Shown: positions 27,993-36,244, counted from the stretch's first letter. The stretch: DNA of 64,000 bases from Pseudomonas frederiksbergensis (GCF_003732275.1 NZ_MOBM01000038.1:1020679-1084678), one strand, 5' to 3'. The notes: generated from the letters alone by a model not told the origin. Numbers and translations are program-made.

Positions 27993-28973
27993 ATGTCATT
28001 CATGGAATCCACCGGGCGTCAGGGTGTGGCCGAGTACCGCAGGCCCGTAAAACAGCGCGAATCCTTGCACACGCTGGCGGCCAGAATCGATCCGGTGCTG
28101 GTGCAGTCTTTCCGGGTCAGTGCCCGTTGCGGCTGTTTCATGCAAGCGGCCCGCAGCCTCAACATCAAGTCGACCCAGTTGCGTAAACAATTGGCGCAAC
28201 TTGAGGCGCAATTGCAGTGTTCGCTGTTCAGCCATTCGGGCAATGGCTTTGCCCTCAGTCGTGACGGCTTGCAGTTTCAGGCGCAGTTGATTGCCTTGGC
28301 CCATGAACGCAAGTTGCCAGTGATCGAACAGCCCTTGATTCGCCTGGCCGTGGCCGAATCAATCCTGCACCACATCCTCGGCCGCGATCTGGTCTCGCTG
28401 CTGCGGCGCAACGCCAGTGTGCGTCTGGACATCATCTCCCTGGACAGCGAACTGTCCCTGCGAGCGATCAGTGCCGATGTGGTGGTGTGGCTGGCGGGCA
28501 CCGATTCGCCGTTGCCAGGCCCCAGTTTCGCCATCAGCGAACCCCAGCGTCTGGCACGGCTGGACTATCTGCCGCACATCGCCAAACGCTATTCACGGGT
28601 CGCGGCGCGGCCGGACAGCCTGGGTGACCTGGCCGATTTCATGCTGGTGCAATGGCAACACGACCGTCAGGTCACCGCTTTTGGCCCATGGAACAGTCTG
28701 GTGGAGCAGCGCCTGGCAGGGGTGGTGCAGTTGCATTCCTATGAGCTGATGCTGGAGATGATCCGTTGCAGCGCCTGCATCGGTTTGTTGCCGCACTACA
28801 TGAGCCAATTCGACCGGGGGCTGATGGCATTGCCCGGGCTCTTCAAGCAACCGATGCAGCGCCAGGTGTGGATGGCGGTCAATGCCGACTCCCGGAATGA
28901 GGCCGAGGTGCAGGGAATCGTCGAACTGATCCACAACACCTTCAACGAGCGGCGGGAGTGGTTTGAAGGGTAG
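27993..28973 (+). CDS. LysR-family transcriptional regulator with N-terminal extension
   Basis: A 326-residue protein. The helix-turn-helix (SARCGCFMQAARSLNIKSTQLRKQLAQLEAQLQCSLF) begins only after some 40 extra residues, where LysR proteins usually start it near residue 5. GGGAG sits about 10 bases before the ATG at 27993, so the extension seems to be real. The effector domain includes VRLDIISLDSELSLRAISADVVVWLAGT and the C-terminal EMIRCSACIGLLPHYMSQ. Neither target nor inducer is evident; no divergent operon partner lies next to it. Confidence 0.82.
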   Translation: MSFMESTGRQGVAEYRRPVKQRESLHTLAARIDPVLVQSFRVSARCGCFMQAARSLNIKSTQLRKQLAQLEAQLQCSLFSHSGNGFALSRDGLQFQAQLIALAHERKLPVIEQPLIRLAVAESILHHILGRDLVSLLRRNASVRLDIISLDSELSLRAISADVVVWLAGTDSPLPGPSFAISEPQRLARLDYLPHIAKRYSRVAARPDSLGDLADFMLVQWQHDRQVTAFGPWNSLVEQRLAGVVQLHSYELMLEMIRCSACIGLLPHYMSQFDRGLMALPGLFKQPMQRQVWMAVNADSRNEAEVQGIVELIHNTFNERREWFEG

Positions 28974-28986
28974 CCACAGTTCAAAT

Positions 28987-29076
28987 GTGGGAGCGGGCTT
29001 GCTCGCGAAGAGGCCATCACATTCGACATCAATATCGACTGTGCAGGTCGCCTTTCACGAGCAAGCCCGTTCCCAC
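28987..29076. repeat. palindromic repeat, family A
   Basis: GTGGGAGCGGGCTTGCTCGC at 28987 with a slightly diverged inverse copy (CACGAGCAAGCCCGTTCCCA) ending at 29076. Confidence 0.85.
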
Positions 29077-29099
29077 GCCTGCGTGGAACATGGGAACGA

Positions 29100-29249
29100 T
29101 CAATTTCTTTGACTATCCCCTTGGATATCGGCCGCTGTGGCGGTGAAGGCAGGCGGCGCCGCATGACTGTGCACGGTCTGAGCACCGACACCACAACTTG
29201 CGAAAAGCGCCATCAAGCTGAATCCTGCGACGCGAAGCAAACCTTTCAT
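29100..29249 (-). CDS. very small exported protein
   Basis: A 49-residue frame: MKGLLRVAGFSLMALFASCG has the look of a signal peptide (VGAQ cleavage) or, less well, of a lipoprotein signal (FASC). The mature part has HSHAAPPAFTATAA. GAGGAAA lies six to seven bases before the ATG at 29249, which is good support. No homologue is recognised. It is downstream of the minus-strand PF10118-type gene, with about 180 bases between. Confidence 0.5.
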   Translation of the reverse strand: MKGLLRVAGFSLMALFASCGVGAQTVHSHAAPPAFTATAADIQGDSQRN

Positions 29250-29430
29250 AGAAATTTCCTCATTTCCGAAGGTGACATTCAGTCCGGCCAATAACGTCGT
29301 TTCACAAGTCGAAAGCCAGGTGGCAGCGCACGACTCCGGTGCTGGATAGTCGATTGATATGCTTTTTACTCTAGCAGGTGGTTGGCGCCTCAACCGTCCA
29401 GCCTTGCCGCTCTTTTATCGGGCTGACCTC

Positions 29431-30189
29431 TTAACTTTTTTTCAGCGGAAGAAAGTAGGCGGCCCATCCGATTGCCATCAATGCCAGGTTGGCGCCATCG
29501 CGAAACAGCAAGCTGCCCACGGCACGCCGTACTTCCTTCGAGCTGACGCGGCCGCGGGCGATGTCGAGGCGGGCAAAACTGTGCATGTGGCGAATGACAT
29601 CGAACGCCATGAGCCCCGATGCTGCCAGGAAATAGAGAATCCGCTGCCAATAGGGTATGCCCAGCGACCGCGCCAGGTCCGTGGTGACGTGCTGGTGCGC
29701 CACTTCTTCAGCGCAATGCCATCGCCACAGGCGGGTCTGTGGTGACTCCTTGACCGAGAGCAAGCCGTTTCTGCGCAAGGCGGCAGCGGACATGACAGCC
29801 GTCACGTGCTCGAACGCAGCAGCCAATGCCAGTTGCGCATTGAGTGACAATTTCGACTGAAGAGCCTCGAGATCTTTTTCGATCATGTGCTCGAACTTCT
29901 TGACTTCAAACCCCTGGGTTTCCAGTTGCTGGTTGTACAGCCTGTGCGCTCGCTGGTGGGCCCGTTCCTCTGCCACGAAACTGCGCGAATGTTCGGCAAG
30001 CGCCGACGTTTGTTGCAACCGCAACGCAGATGACTCCACCACCGAAATCACGAATTGCTCACCGGCAGGAAGCAGTACCGAACAGGCATCGAACAGATAG
30101 GTCTTGATCGATGTGTCGTTCCAGAAGGGCTTGAAGATGTCGGCCTCGGCAATCTTTGCGCGCCGCGGTTCGATAGGTGCGTCTGTCAT
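29431..30189 (-). CDS. metal-dependent hydrolase-like protein (PF10118 type, ferritin-like ligands)
   Basis: A 252-residue protein like the COG3687/PF10118 predicted metal-dependent hydrolases. Two carboxylate-histidine clusters resemble a di-iron site: FVAEERAHQRAH and WHCAEEVAHQH. The C-terminal part has a hydrophobic stretch (YFLAASGLMAFDVI) and ends GWAAYFLPLKKS. The family often lies beside fatty-acid desaturases or lipid genes, as it does here, three bases after the desaturase stop. Its reaction is not established. It is the third gene of an apparent three-gene unit. Confidence 0.78.
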   Translation of the reverse strand: MTDAPIEPRRAKIAEADIFKPFWNDTSIKTYLFDACSVLLPAGEQFVISVVESSALRLQQTSALAEHSRSFVAEERAHQRAHRLYNQQLETQGFEVKKFEHMIEKDLEALQSKLSLNAQLALAAAFEHVTAVMSAAALRRNGLLSVKESPQTRLWRWHCAEEVAHQHVTTDLARSLGIPYWQRILYFLAASGLMAFDVIRHMHSFARLDIARGRVSSKEVRRAVGSLLFRDGANLALMAIGWAAYFLPLKKS

Positions 30190-30192
30190 GGC

Positions 30193-31080
30193 TTACTTCC
30201 AGAGTCGGGGACCGAGTCGCATCCAGGTTGCAAAGAAGGTGGGCAGGTCCGTCACGCCACCTGGCTTGCGTTTGGCCAGAGCCCTCGATTGAGCGTACGC
30301 ATGGAACCAGCGGGTCGCCGGCGCGTGGTGGTGAATGCGATGCAGCGAGCGATTCAGGATGAGCCAGGACAGAGGCCTTGGCAGGTATAAATCCGTCGTG
30401 ATGTCAGCGGGTGCGCGGCGCGAGCCTTGAGCCGAGATCGGCACGCCATAGTGCTCGGCCTGCGTCAGCCAGAAATCCATCCAGGCAAAAAGGCAATACG
30501 GGAGCAGATAGGCGCACACAATTTGTCGAGGCACCTCATGGATGCCTAACCCCAGCACTGCAACGAAAACGACGATCAAGGCATTGTTCCAGCGCCAGCG
30601 CCAGACCGCGCGAGGGGGTGTGTAGCGTCGGGAAATAATATTGGTGGTGACGGTAACCCATAGTTGCTCCGCTGCACCCAGCAGGCTGATCAGGCGTGTC
30701 CGCCATGTCTGTTCGTACATCAGCCCTTCGGGATCATCGGCCTGGCAGGTTTTGCGGTGGTGTTCGAGGTGAAAGTAGCGGTAGCCGACGAAGTTGGCGG
30801 CGAAAATGGCAGCCGCGAACACACCCACTGCATCATTGAGACGCGTGCCAACGAGAAACTGACGATGCACAGCCTGATGCTTGATCTCCTGAACACCAAT
30901 CATCAGGATCGCCTGGAGCACGATCAGCGGAGCAACGGCCAGCCATCCATACCCCGCGTGCGCAGCCAACCAGGCAATCGCGGCCGTATTCAAGACGCAC
31001 AGGGCCATGAACAGATAGCTGGGCAGGTTGGAGCGCGAGCCGGCATCGACGTGCTGCGCTTTTGTCAGAGAGGCGTTCAC
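30193..31080 (-). CDS. membrane fatty-acid desaturase family protein
   Basis: A 295-residue membrane protein with the three di-iron histidine boxes of this superfamily: HQAVH, HLEHH and HRIHHH. Hydrophobic segments (YLFMALCVLNTAAIAWLAAH, WLAVAPLIVLQAILMIGV, ALIVVFVAVLGLGI) lie between them. It could desaturate or hydroxylate an acyl chain. The start is set at GTG 31080, which overlaps the upstream GNAT stop by 4 nt; an ATG at 31140 gives 20 more residues but a 64-nt overlap. Neither has a good ribosome binding site, so coupled translation is likely. Confidence 0.83.
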   Translation of the reverse strand: MNASLTKAQHVDAGSRSNLPSYLFMALCVLNTAAIAWLAAHAGYGWLAVAPLIVLQAILMIGVQEIKHQAVHRQFLVGTRLNDAVGVFAAAIFAANFVGYRYFHLEHHRKTCQADDPEGLMYEQTWRTRLISLLGAAEQLWVTVTTNIISRRYTPPRAVWRWRWNNALIVVFVAVLGLGIHEVPRQIVCAYLLPYCLFAWMDFWLTQAEHYGVPISAQGSRRAPADITTDLYLPRPLSWLILNRSLHRIHHHAPATRWFHAYAQSRALAKRKPGGVTDLPTFFATWMRLGPRLWK

Positions 31081-31871
31081 AAGCACACGGAGCACAGTTT
31101 TTTCATGCGCTGCAGCCAGGGCAGTGGAACTCTCTTCCATATGAAGGAAAGGCCGGAGAGCGGCACTTTACCTACGATCAGCACGCCGACATCCAGCGAA
31201 GGCTCATGCGGGAAATAGTTGTCGTTGATGGCGACGATCTTGCGAAAGCCTTTTTTGAAGTAAAACCGCAGTTGCGGATCCAGCGGCAGGCCCTTGCGTT
31301 CACCTCGCACATACTGCGCTACTGGAAGATCAGGATTCTGCGAGGCCCAATGACGAAGACCCGGGACCGGCGAGCCAAGATAGATGTCTGACCATCCCGC
31401 CTTCAGCGCATGGGGCCAAAAGAACTCGAAAATCGCTTGCACCGCTTTCGGATCAATACTGCTCAGGCTGATGCCAAACAACACACCGGTTTTTGCGGAC
31501 TCCTCGCCGTCCTGTTTTCTTGCACAGTCTGCCCATGTCGGGCACTTGCGTATGCTGTCGTGCCGGGTAGGTTTCATGAACAACGACGCCAGCGCAGTCC
31601 CCGTGCGAGTGCAAAAAGCGCCGATACTCAATGCCGGGAAAGAGGCGATCCGTGACGCCAGCATGGAGGCTTCGGCGCGCTGATCGTCTTCCCACTTCCT
31701 TTGCTCAAGTTCAAGCACCGAGGGAATGTCAGCTGGCGTTAGAAATCGAACGTTGATCTCAACGTCGTTAGTGGGGCAGTAGGCCCCCACTTCATTGCTG
31801 CCAGCGTAACGATCAGGGATCTTTGCAATCCCGTTTTTCAAGGCGGCTTCTATCTCGGCAACAGGCAACAT
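31077..31871 (-). CDS. GNAT-like acyltransferase of an uncommon subtype
   Basis: A 264-residue protein. The N-terminal part reads like a GNAT domain (VRFLTPADIPSVLELEQRKW). The C-terminal part carries a pattern I know from GNAT domains fused to or near nitrilases: SDIYLGSPVPGL, AQYVRGERKGLPLDPQLRFYFKKGFRKI and NYFPHEPSLDVGVLI. The acyl donor and acceptor are unknown. It opens the minus-strand unit GNAT-desaturase-hydrolase. Stretches of this gene have about 52% GC by hand count, below most of the window. Confidence 0.7.
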   Translation of the reverse strand: MLPVAEIEAALKNGIAKIPDRYAGSNEVGAYCPTNDVEINVRFLTPADIPSVLELEQRKWEDDQRAEASMLASRIASFPALSIGAFCTRTGTALASLFMKPTRHDSIRKCPTWADCARKQDGEESAKTGVLFGISLSSIDPKAVQAIFEFFWPHALKAGWSDIYLGSPVPGLRHWASQNPDLPVAQYVRGERKGLPLDPQLRFYFKKGFRKIVAINDNYFPHEPSLDVGVLIVGKVPLSGLSFIWKRVPLPWLQRMKKLCSVCL

Positions 31872-31978
31872 TACGTATTCGGCTCACAGATTGAAGGGGC
31901 GAGAAATCAATCCGCGTTACTGTATTGCGCTTGTGTGAACGTCTGATGATGGGGCCGCAATGACTGACCCCGCTCATT

Positions 31979-32113
31979 TGTGGCGAGGGGGCTTGCCCCC
32001 GTTGGGCTGCGCAGCAGCCCCAAAATCATTCAACCCGGTTGTATCTGATAAATCGCATTTTCCGGGTTTACGACTGCTACGCAGCCGAACGGGGGCAAGC
32101 CCCCTCGCCACAG
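31979..32113. repeat. palindromic repeat, family B variant
   Basis: TGTGGCGAGGGGGCTTGCCC at 31979 and the inverse ending CCCCCTCGCCACAG at 32113. The core has GGGGGC/GCCCCC in place of GGGAGC/GCTCCC, changed on both arms together. It fills most of the gene-free gap 31872-32200. Confidence 0.87.
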
Positions 32114-32200
32114 GTGGATACACCTTCAATTGTTATCGCCACGCAGAGGGCGTGCGGTTTAGAGTGGTCAGCCACACACCGATCAAGGACGAACACCGTC

Positions 32201-32728
32201 ATGCCCGACCACGACCCCGCCATTCACCTCGAACGCTTCAACGAATCCCACATCGAGGGCATCACCGCGCTCTACAACGACCCGGCCGTGGCACGGCAGG
32301 TGCTGCAGATGCCGTTTCAGTCCACCGAGGTCTGGCGCCAACGGCTGATGGCGGACAACGAGCGGGCAGTGAAACTGGTGGCGCTGCACCAGGGAGCGGT
32401 CATCGGCAACATTGGCCTTGAGCAGTTTTCGCGAATCCGCCGCAGCCACGCCGGCAGCTTCGGCATGGGGGTCGCCGTGGCGTGGCAGGGCAAGGGCGTC
32501 GGCTCGAAACTGCTGGCAGCAGCGCTGGACGTCGCCGACAACTGGATGAACCTGCAACGGGTCGAACTCTCGGTGTACGCCGACAATGAAGCGGCCATCG
32601 GTCTGTACCAGAAATTCGGTTTCGAGACCGAAGGCCTGTTTCGCGATTACGCCGTGCGTGACGGCCGGCTGGTCGATACCCTGAGCATGGCGCGCCTGCG
32701 TCGCATGCCCGAGGCCCAATGCCGGTAA
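32201..32728 (+). CDS. GNAT-family N-acetyltransferase
   Basis: A 175-residue acetyltransferase of the RimI/PhnO-like type. The acetyl-CoA binding loop is GMGVAVAWQGKGVGSKLLAAAL, followed by LSVYADNEAAIGLYQKFGFETEG, a typical C-terminal GNAT motif. The acceptor is unknown. AAGGAC precedes the ATG at 32201. It converges on the racemase gene with a gap of 26 bases. Confidence 0.87.
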   Translation: MPDHDPAIHLERFNESHIEGITALYNDPAVARQVLQMPFQSTEVWRQRLMADNERAVKLVALHQGAVIGNIGLEQFSRIRRSHAGSFGMGVAVAWQGKGVGSKLLAAALDVADNWMNLQRVELSVYADNEAAIGLYQKFGFETEGLFRDYAVRDGRLVDTLSMARLRRMPEAQCR

Positions 32729-32754
32729 TTTGAGCGACGAAAATCCTGTGCGAG

Positions 32755-33447
32755 TCAGTCGCCCAGCGCGAACGCCACCGCCGCCTGCGCATGCAGTTCG
32801 GTGGTGTCGAGCAAGGGCAGGGCGCTGTGCTCGGGTTTGATCAGCAGGCCGATTTCGGTACAGCCGAGAATGATCGCCTGGGCGCCGCGTTCGGTCAGCG
32901 ATTCGATCACCCGTTGATAGACCTGGCGTGAGGCCTCGCTGATCACCCCGACGCACAACTCGTCATAGATGATCCGATGCACGGCTTGGCGCTCTTCGGC
33001 TTCCGGCACCAGCACCGTCAGGCCTTTGGCCGTCAGACGCTCCTTGAGAAAGTCCTGTTCCATGGTGAACGCGGTGCCCAGCAAACCCACTCGCAGCGCG
33101 CCAGCGTCCAGTGCCGCTTGGCCGGCCGGGTCGGCAATGTGCAGGAACGGAATATCGATCGCTGCCTGAATCTGCCCGGCCACCTTGTGCATGGTATTGG
33201 TACACAGCACCACGCACTCGGCGCCACCCGCTTCCAGACGCTGGGCTGCATCCACCAGGATCGCCGCAGCGTCGTCCCAGCGCCCGGCATGCTGGGCCTG
33301 TTCGACAGGGCCGAAGTCGACGCTGTACATCAGCAATTTCGCCGAGCGCAACGGCCCGAGGCGATCACGTACCTGCTGGTTGATGAGACGGTAATACTCG
33401 GCGCTGGACTCCCAGCTCATGCCGCCGATAAGGCCGATGGTGCGCAT
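32755..33447 (-). CDS. aspartate/glutamate racemase family protein
   Basis: A 230-residue protein with both catalytic cysteines of the PLP-independent racemases: C82 in VLCTNTMH and C196 in LGCTEIGLL. It opens MRTIGLIGGMSWESSAEYY, the usual start of the YgeA-type amino-acid racemases. YgeA-like enzymes can be broad, so Asp specificity is not certain. It is transcribed alone. Confidence 0.9.
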   Translation of the reverse strand: MRTIGLIGGMSWESSAEYYRLINQQVRDRLGPLRSAKLLMYSVDFGPVEQAQHAGRWDDAAAILVDAAQRLEAGGAECVVLCTNTMHKVAGQIQAAIDIPFLHIADPAGQAALDAGALRVGLLGTAFTMEQDFLKERLTAKGLTVLVPEAEERQAVHRIIYDELCVGVISEASRQVYQRVIESLTERGAQAIILGCTEIGLLIKPEHSALPLLDTTELHAQAAVAFALGD

Positions 33448-33681
33448 TGGATTTCCTCAGGCTATGGCCTGTGTTGATAGGGCAGGCCTGAAGGGAGTTT
33501 CCGTTTGTCCAACGGCGGATACCAGCGAAAATCAACTGTACCGTTCATCTTTCGGTGAAGTGTCATGGTGCTTTTTCATCTACCGAGACTCTGTAGCCGT
33601 TCGCACCTTTTCTGTACGCGAGCGGTCGGCATCTGCCATGCTCAAAGTCCGCAGCACCGCTTCAACCAAAGGAACACCGCA

Positions 33682-34176
33682 ATGGACGATGTACAGCAAC
33701 TGGGCGAGATGCTTCGCCACTATGCAGATAGCGAAGCGCACAAGAAGCAACTGTTTGAGTCGCAATCGGCCGTGTGGGCGACGCGCATTGGTGAGTTGTT
33801 CGATCAGATCCAGCAGTGGCTGGCGCCGGTCCTGACGCCGAATCTGTTGGAAGTGAGCCGCGAGGCGTATGTCGCGTCCGGGCCGAGCGTGCCGCTTGAG
33901 ACGTCGACGTTCAAGACCGAGAAACTGTCCATTGTGATCGCCGGTAAACCGGTGGAGTTTGTGCCGGACGTGATGGGCGCGGGTGGGCAGATTTCCCTGG
34001 CAGTGATGGGCTTGACCGCGGCGCGTTATGGCAGCATTTCGCTGGTGTGCCTGCCGCCCTCCAGCAGTTGGCAGTGGCGCAAGACCAATGGCTTGAAAGA
34101 CCCGGACACCTTTGCCTTCGATGCGAACTTCCTGGCGCAGCAGCTGCAGAGCCTGATTCCCCGCGAGCGCGGCTGA
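33682..34176 (+). CDS. conserved hypothetical protein
   Basis: A 164-residue protein without signal peptide or membrane segment. The N-terminal half is helical and polar (QLGEMLRHYADSEAHKKQLFESQ), the C-terminal half contains FVPDVMGAGGQISLAVMGLTAA. The family is not recognised. AAAGGA lies nine bases before the ATG at 33682, which sets the start; the frame is open back to 33565 but with a poor N-terminus. It stands alone; 33448-33681 holds nothing else visible. Confidence 0.65.
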   Translation: MDDVQQLGEMLRHYADSEAHKKQLFESQSAVWATRIGELFDQIQQWLAPVLTPNLLEVSREAYVASGPSVPLETSTFKTEKLSIVIAGKPVEFVPDVMGAGGQISLAVMGLTAARYGSISLVCLPPSSSWQWRKTNGLKDPDTFAFDANFLAQQLQSLIPRERG

Positions 34177-34204
34177 AGCGTGTTATTTGTGACGAACACA
34201 TAAC

Positions 34205-34300
34205 CACTGTGGGAGCGGGCTTGCTCGCGAAGAGGGAGTGTCAGTCGGCATCAATGTTGCCTGACACACCGCCTTCGCGAGCAAGCCCGCTCCCACAGTG
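34205..34300. repeat. palindromic repeat, family A
   Basis: CACTGTGGGAGCGGGCTTGC at 34205 and its mirror ending GCTCCCACAGTG at 34300. The flanking CACT/AGTG also pairs. Confidence 0.88.
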
Positions 34301-34311
34301 ATCGTGGTGTA

Positions 34312-34533
34312 TCAGATTTCGAGGTTGCCCCAACCCGGCTTCACTTCTGCCGGCGCGACGGCGTTCACTTTCTTTCCGGTGGCCAATTCCACCCGCCGTG
34401 CCACCTCGGGGCCATCGGCAAACGGAATCAGGCTGGCATCGTCCAGGCTCTCGGCCGTCTGATGTTTCAGGCAATACTCGACCGCCAGCCAAAGCCCCAA
34501 AACACCCAATAGATTCAACACCATCTCGATCAT
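34312..34533 (-). CDS. small CcoQ-like membrane protein next to orphan ccoN
   Basis: A 73-residue protein with one N-terminal membrane segment (MIEMVLNLLGVLGLWLAVEYCL) and a soluble tail ending VKPGWGNLEI. It begins 15 bases after the orphan ccoN stop. In P. aeruginosa the partner of the orphan CcoN4 is a small protein in the same position (recalled as CcoQ4, PA4134). The name rests on position and size, not on a motif. Confidence 0.7.
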   Translation of the reverse strand: MIEMVLNLLGVLGLWLAVEYCLKHQTAESLDDASLIPFADGPEVARRVELATGKKVNAVAPAEVKPGWGNLEI

Positions 34534-34548
34534 GTCAGGCTCCTTGCC

Positions 34549-35976
34549 TCAGGCAATCTGCGCTTCAAGTTCAGCCATTTTCACGTCCGCCACCCGCACC
34601 GTGCGCCAGGTGTTGTAGGCCATCAGCAACATGCCGCTGAGGAAGAACACCCCACCGACAAAGCGCACGACAAACCCCGGATGGCTGGCCTGCAAGGCTT
34701 CGACGAAGGAGTAGGTCAGCGTGCCGTCGTCGTTGATCGCGCGCCACATCAACCCCTGGGTGATGCCGTTGACCCACATCGACGCGATGTACAGAACGGT
34801 ACCGATGGTCGCCAGCCAGAAGTGCGCATTGATCAGGCCGATGCTGTGCATCTGCGGGCGACCGAAGACTTTCGGGACCATGTGGTAGATGGCGCCGAAG
34901 GTAATCATCGCCACCCAACCGAGGGCCCCGGCGTGAACGTGGCCGATGGTCCAGTCGGTGTAGTGGGAGAGGGCGTTCACCGTTTTGATCGCCATCATCG
35001 GCCCTTCAAACGTCGACATGCCGTAGAAGGCCAATGACAGCACCAGAAAGCGCAGGATCGGGTCGGTGCGCAACTTATGCCAGGCGCCCGACAGCGTCAT
35101 CATGCCGTTGATCATCCCGCCCCAGCTCGGCGCCAGCAGAATCAGCGACATCGCCATGCCCAGCGACTGTGCCCAGTCCGGCAGCGCGGTGTAGTGCAAG
35201 TGGTGCGGGCCGGCCCAGATATACAGGGTGATCAGCGCCCAGAAATGCACGATCGACAAACGATAGGAATACACCGGCCGCCCGACCTGTTTCGGCACGA
35301 AGTAATACATCATCCCGAGGAACCCGGTAGTCAGGAAGAACCCCACGGCGTTGTGCCCGTACCACCATTGCACCATGGCGTCGGTGGCCCCGGAATACAC
35401 CGGATACGACTTGAACCAGTCCACCGGGATCGACAGGTGATTGACCACGTGCAGCGTGGCGATCACCACGATGAACGCACCAAAAAACCAGTTGCCGACG
35501 TAGATGTGCCTGGTCTTGCGTTGCACCACGGTGGTGAAGAACACGATGGCGTAAGCGACCCAGACCACCGTCATGCACACCGCGCCGGAGAATTCGATCT
35601 CGGCGTATTCCTTGGTGGTGGTGTAGCCCAGCGGCAAGGTAATCAGCATCACCACGATCACCGACTGCCAGCCCCAGAAGGTGAACGCAGCGAGCTTGTC
35701 GGAGTACAGCCGAACCTGGCAGGTGCGTTGCACCGCGTAGTAACTGGCGGCGAATTGCGCGCTGCCGGCAAAGCCGAAAATCACCAGGCTGGTGTGCAGC
35801 GGGCGCAAGCGGCCGAAGGTGGTCCACGGCAGGTCGAGGTTCATCTCGGGCCACACCAGTTGCGAGGCGATCCATACCCCCATCGCCATCCCGACGACAC
35901 CCCAGACGATGGTTGCCACGACGAATTGGCGAACGACCTTGTAGTTATAGGCCTGTCCGATTGTTGCTGTGCTCAT
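34549..35976 (-). CDS. ccoN: orphan cbb3-type cytochrome c oxidase subunit I (CcoN)
   Basis: A 475-residue, twelve-helix haem-copper subunit. Ligand regions are visible: RPLHTSLVIFGFAG, WWYGHNAVGFFLTTGFLGMMYYF, HHLHYTALPDW and GHVHAGALGW. No ccoO or ccoP is next to it, so it must borrow these from another cbb3 operon; orphan CcoN4 isoforms of P. aeruginosa do this and are reported to give cyanide-tolerant oxidases. The start at 35976 has GGAAGAA upstream; the frame to 36027 adds an unlikely N-terminus. It is divergent from the reductase gene. Confidence 0.93.
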   Translation of the reverse strand: MSTATIGQAYNYKVVRQFVVATIVWGVVGMAMGVWIASQLVWPEMNLDLPWTTFGRLRPLHTSLVIFGFAGSAQFAASYYAVQRTCQVRLYSDKLAAFTFWGWQSVIVVMLITLPLGYTTTKEYAEIEFSGAVCMTVVWVAYAIVFFTTVVQRKTRHIYVGNWFFGAFIVVIATLHVVNHLSIPVDWFKSYPVYSGATDAMVQWWYGHNAVGFFLTTGFLGMMYYFVPKQVGRPVYSYRLSIVHFWALITLYIWAGPHHLHYTALPDWAQSLGMAMSLILLAPSWGGMINGMMTLSGAWHKLRTDPILRFLVLSLAFYGMSTFEGPMMAIKTVNALSHYTDWTIGHVHAGALGWVAMITFGAIYHMVPKVFGRPQMHSIGLINAHFWLATIGTVLYIASMWVNGITQGLMWRAINDDGTLTYSFVEALQASHPGFVVRFVGGVFFLSGMLLMAYNTWRTVRVADVKMAELEAQIA

Positions 35977-36034
35977 GGTCAGTTCTTCCACGGTTGCAAA
36001 GTCTTGCCAGGCCATCCGGTCTGGCATGCCATGA

Positions 36035-36070
36035 ACTGTAGAAACCCTGTTGCAAACAAAACAGACTCAG
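36035..36070 (-). promoter_or_regulatory. candidate MocR-regulated promoter of ccoN
   Basis: On the minus strand CTGAGTCTGT (36070 to 36061) is followed, 18 bases after CTGTTT, by TACAGT (36040 to 36035). This is the same layout as upstream of the reductase and ccoG genes. It lies about 60 bases before the ccoN start. Confidence 0.6.
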
Positions 36071-36151
36071 AAAAACCGAGTTTGTACGGATCAGATGCGA
36101 CGCGAGCCTGCGGACATAGGCCGTGCTCTGATACGGTTTTTTGGTGTTTAG

Positions 36152-36187
36152 CTGAATCTGTAACGCGCTGCGCCGTAGGTGCATAGT
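36152..36187 (+). promoter_or_regulatory. candidate MocR-regulated promoter of the reductase gene
   Basis: CTGAATCTGTAA at 36152-36163, an 18-base spacer and CATAGT at 36182-36187. It faces the reductase gene, about 220 bases ahead of its start, with a family A repeat between. Confidence 0.55.
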
Positions 36188-36244
36188 CGCCACCTCAAGA
36201 ACGAGCCGCAGAGCCTGATGCCGACCAATTAAGGCGCAGACCTT

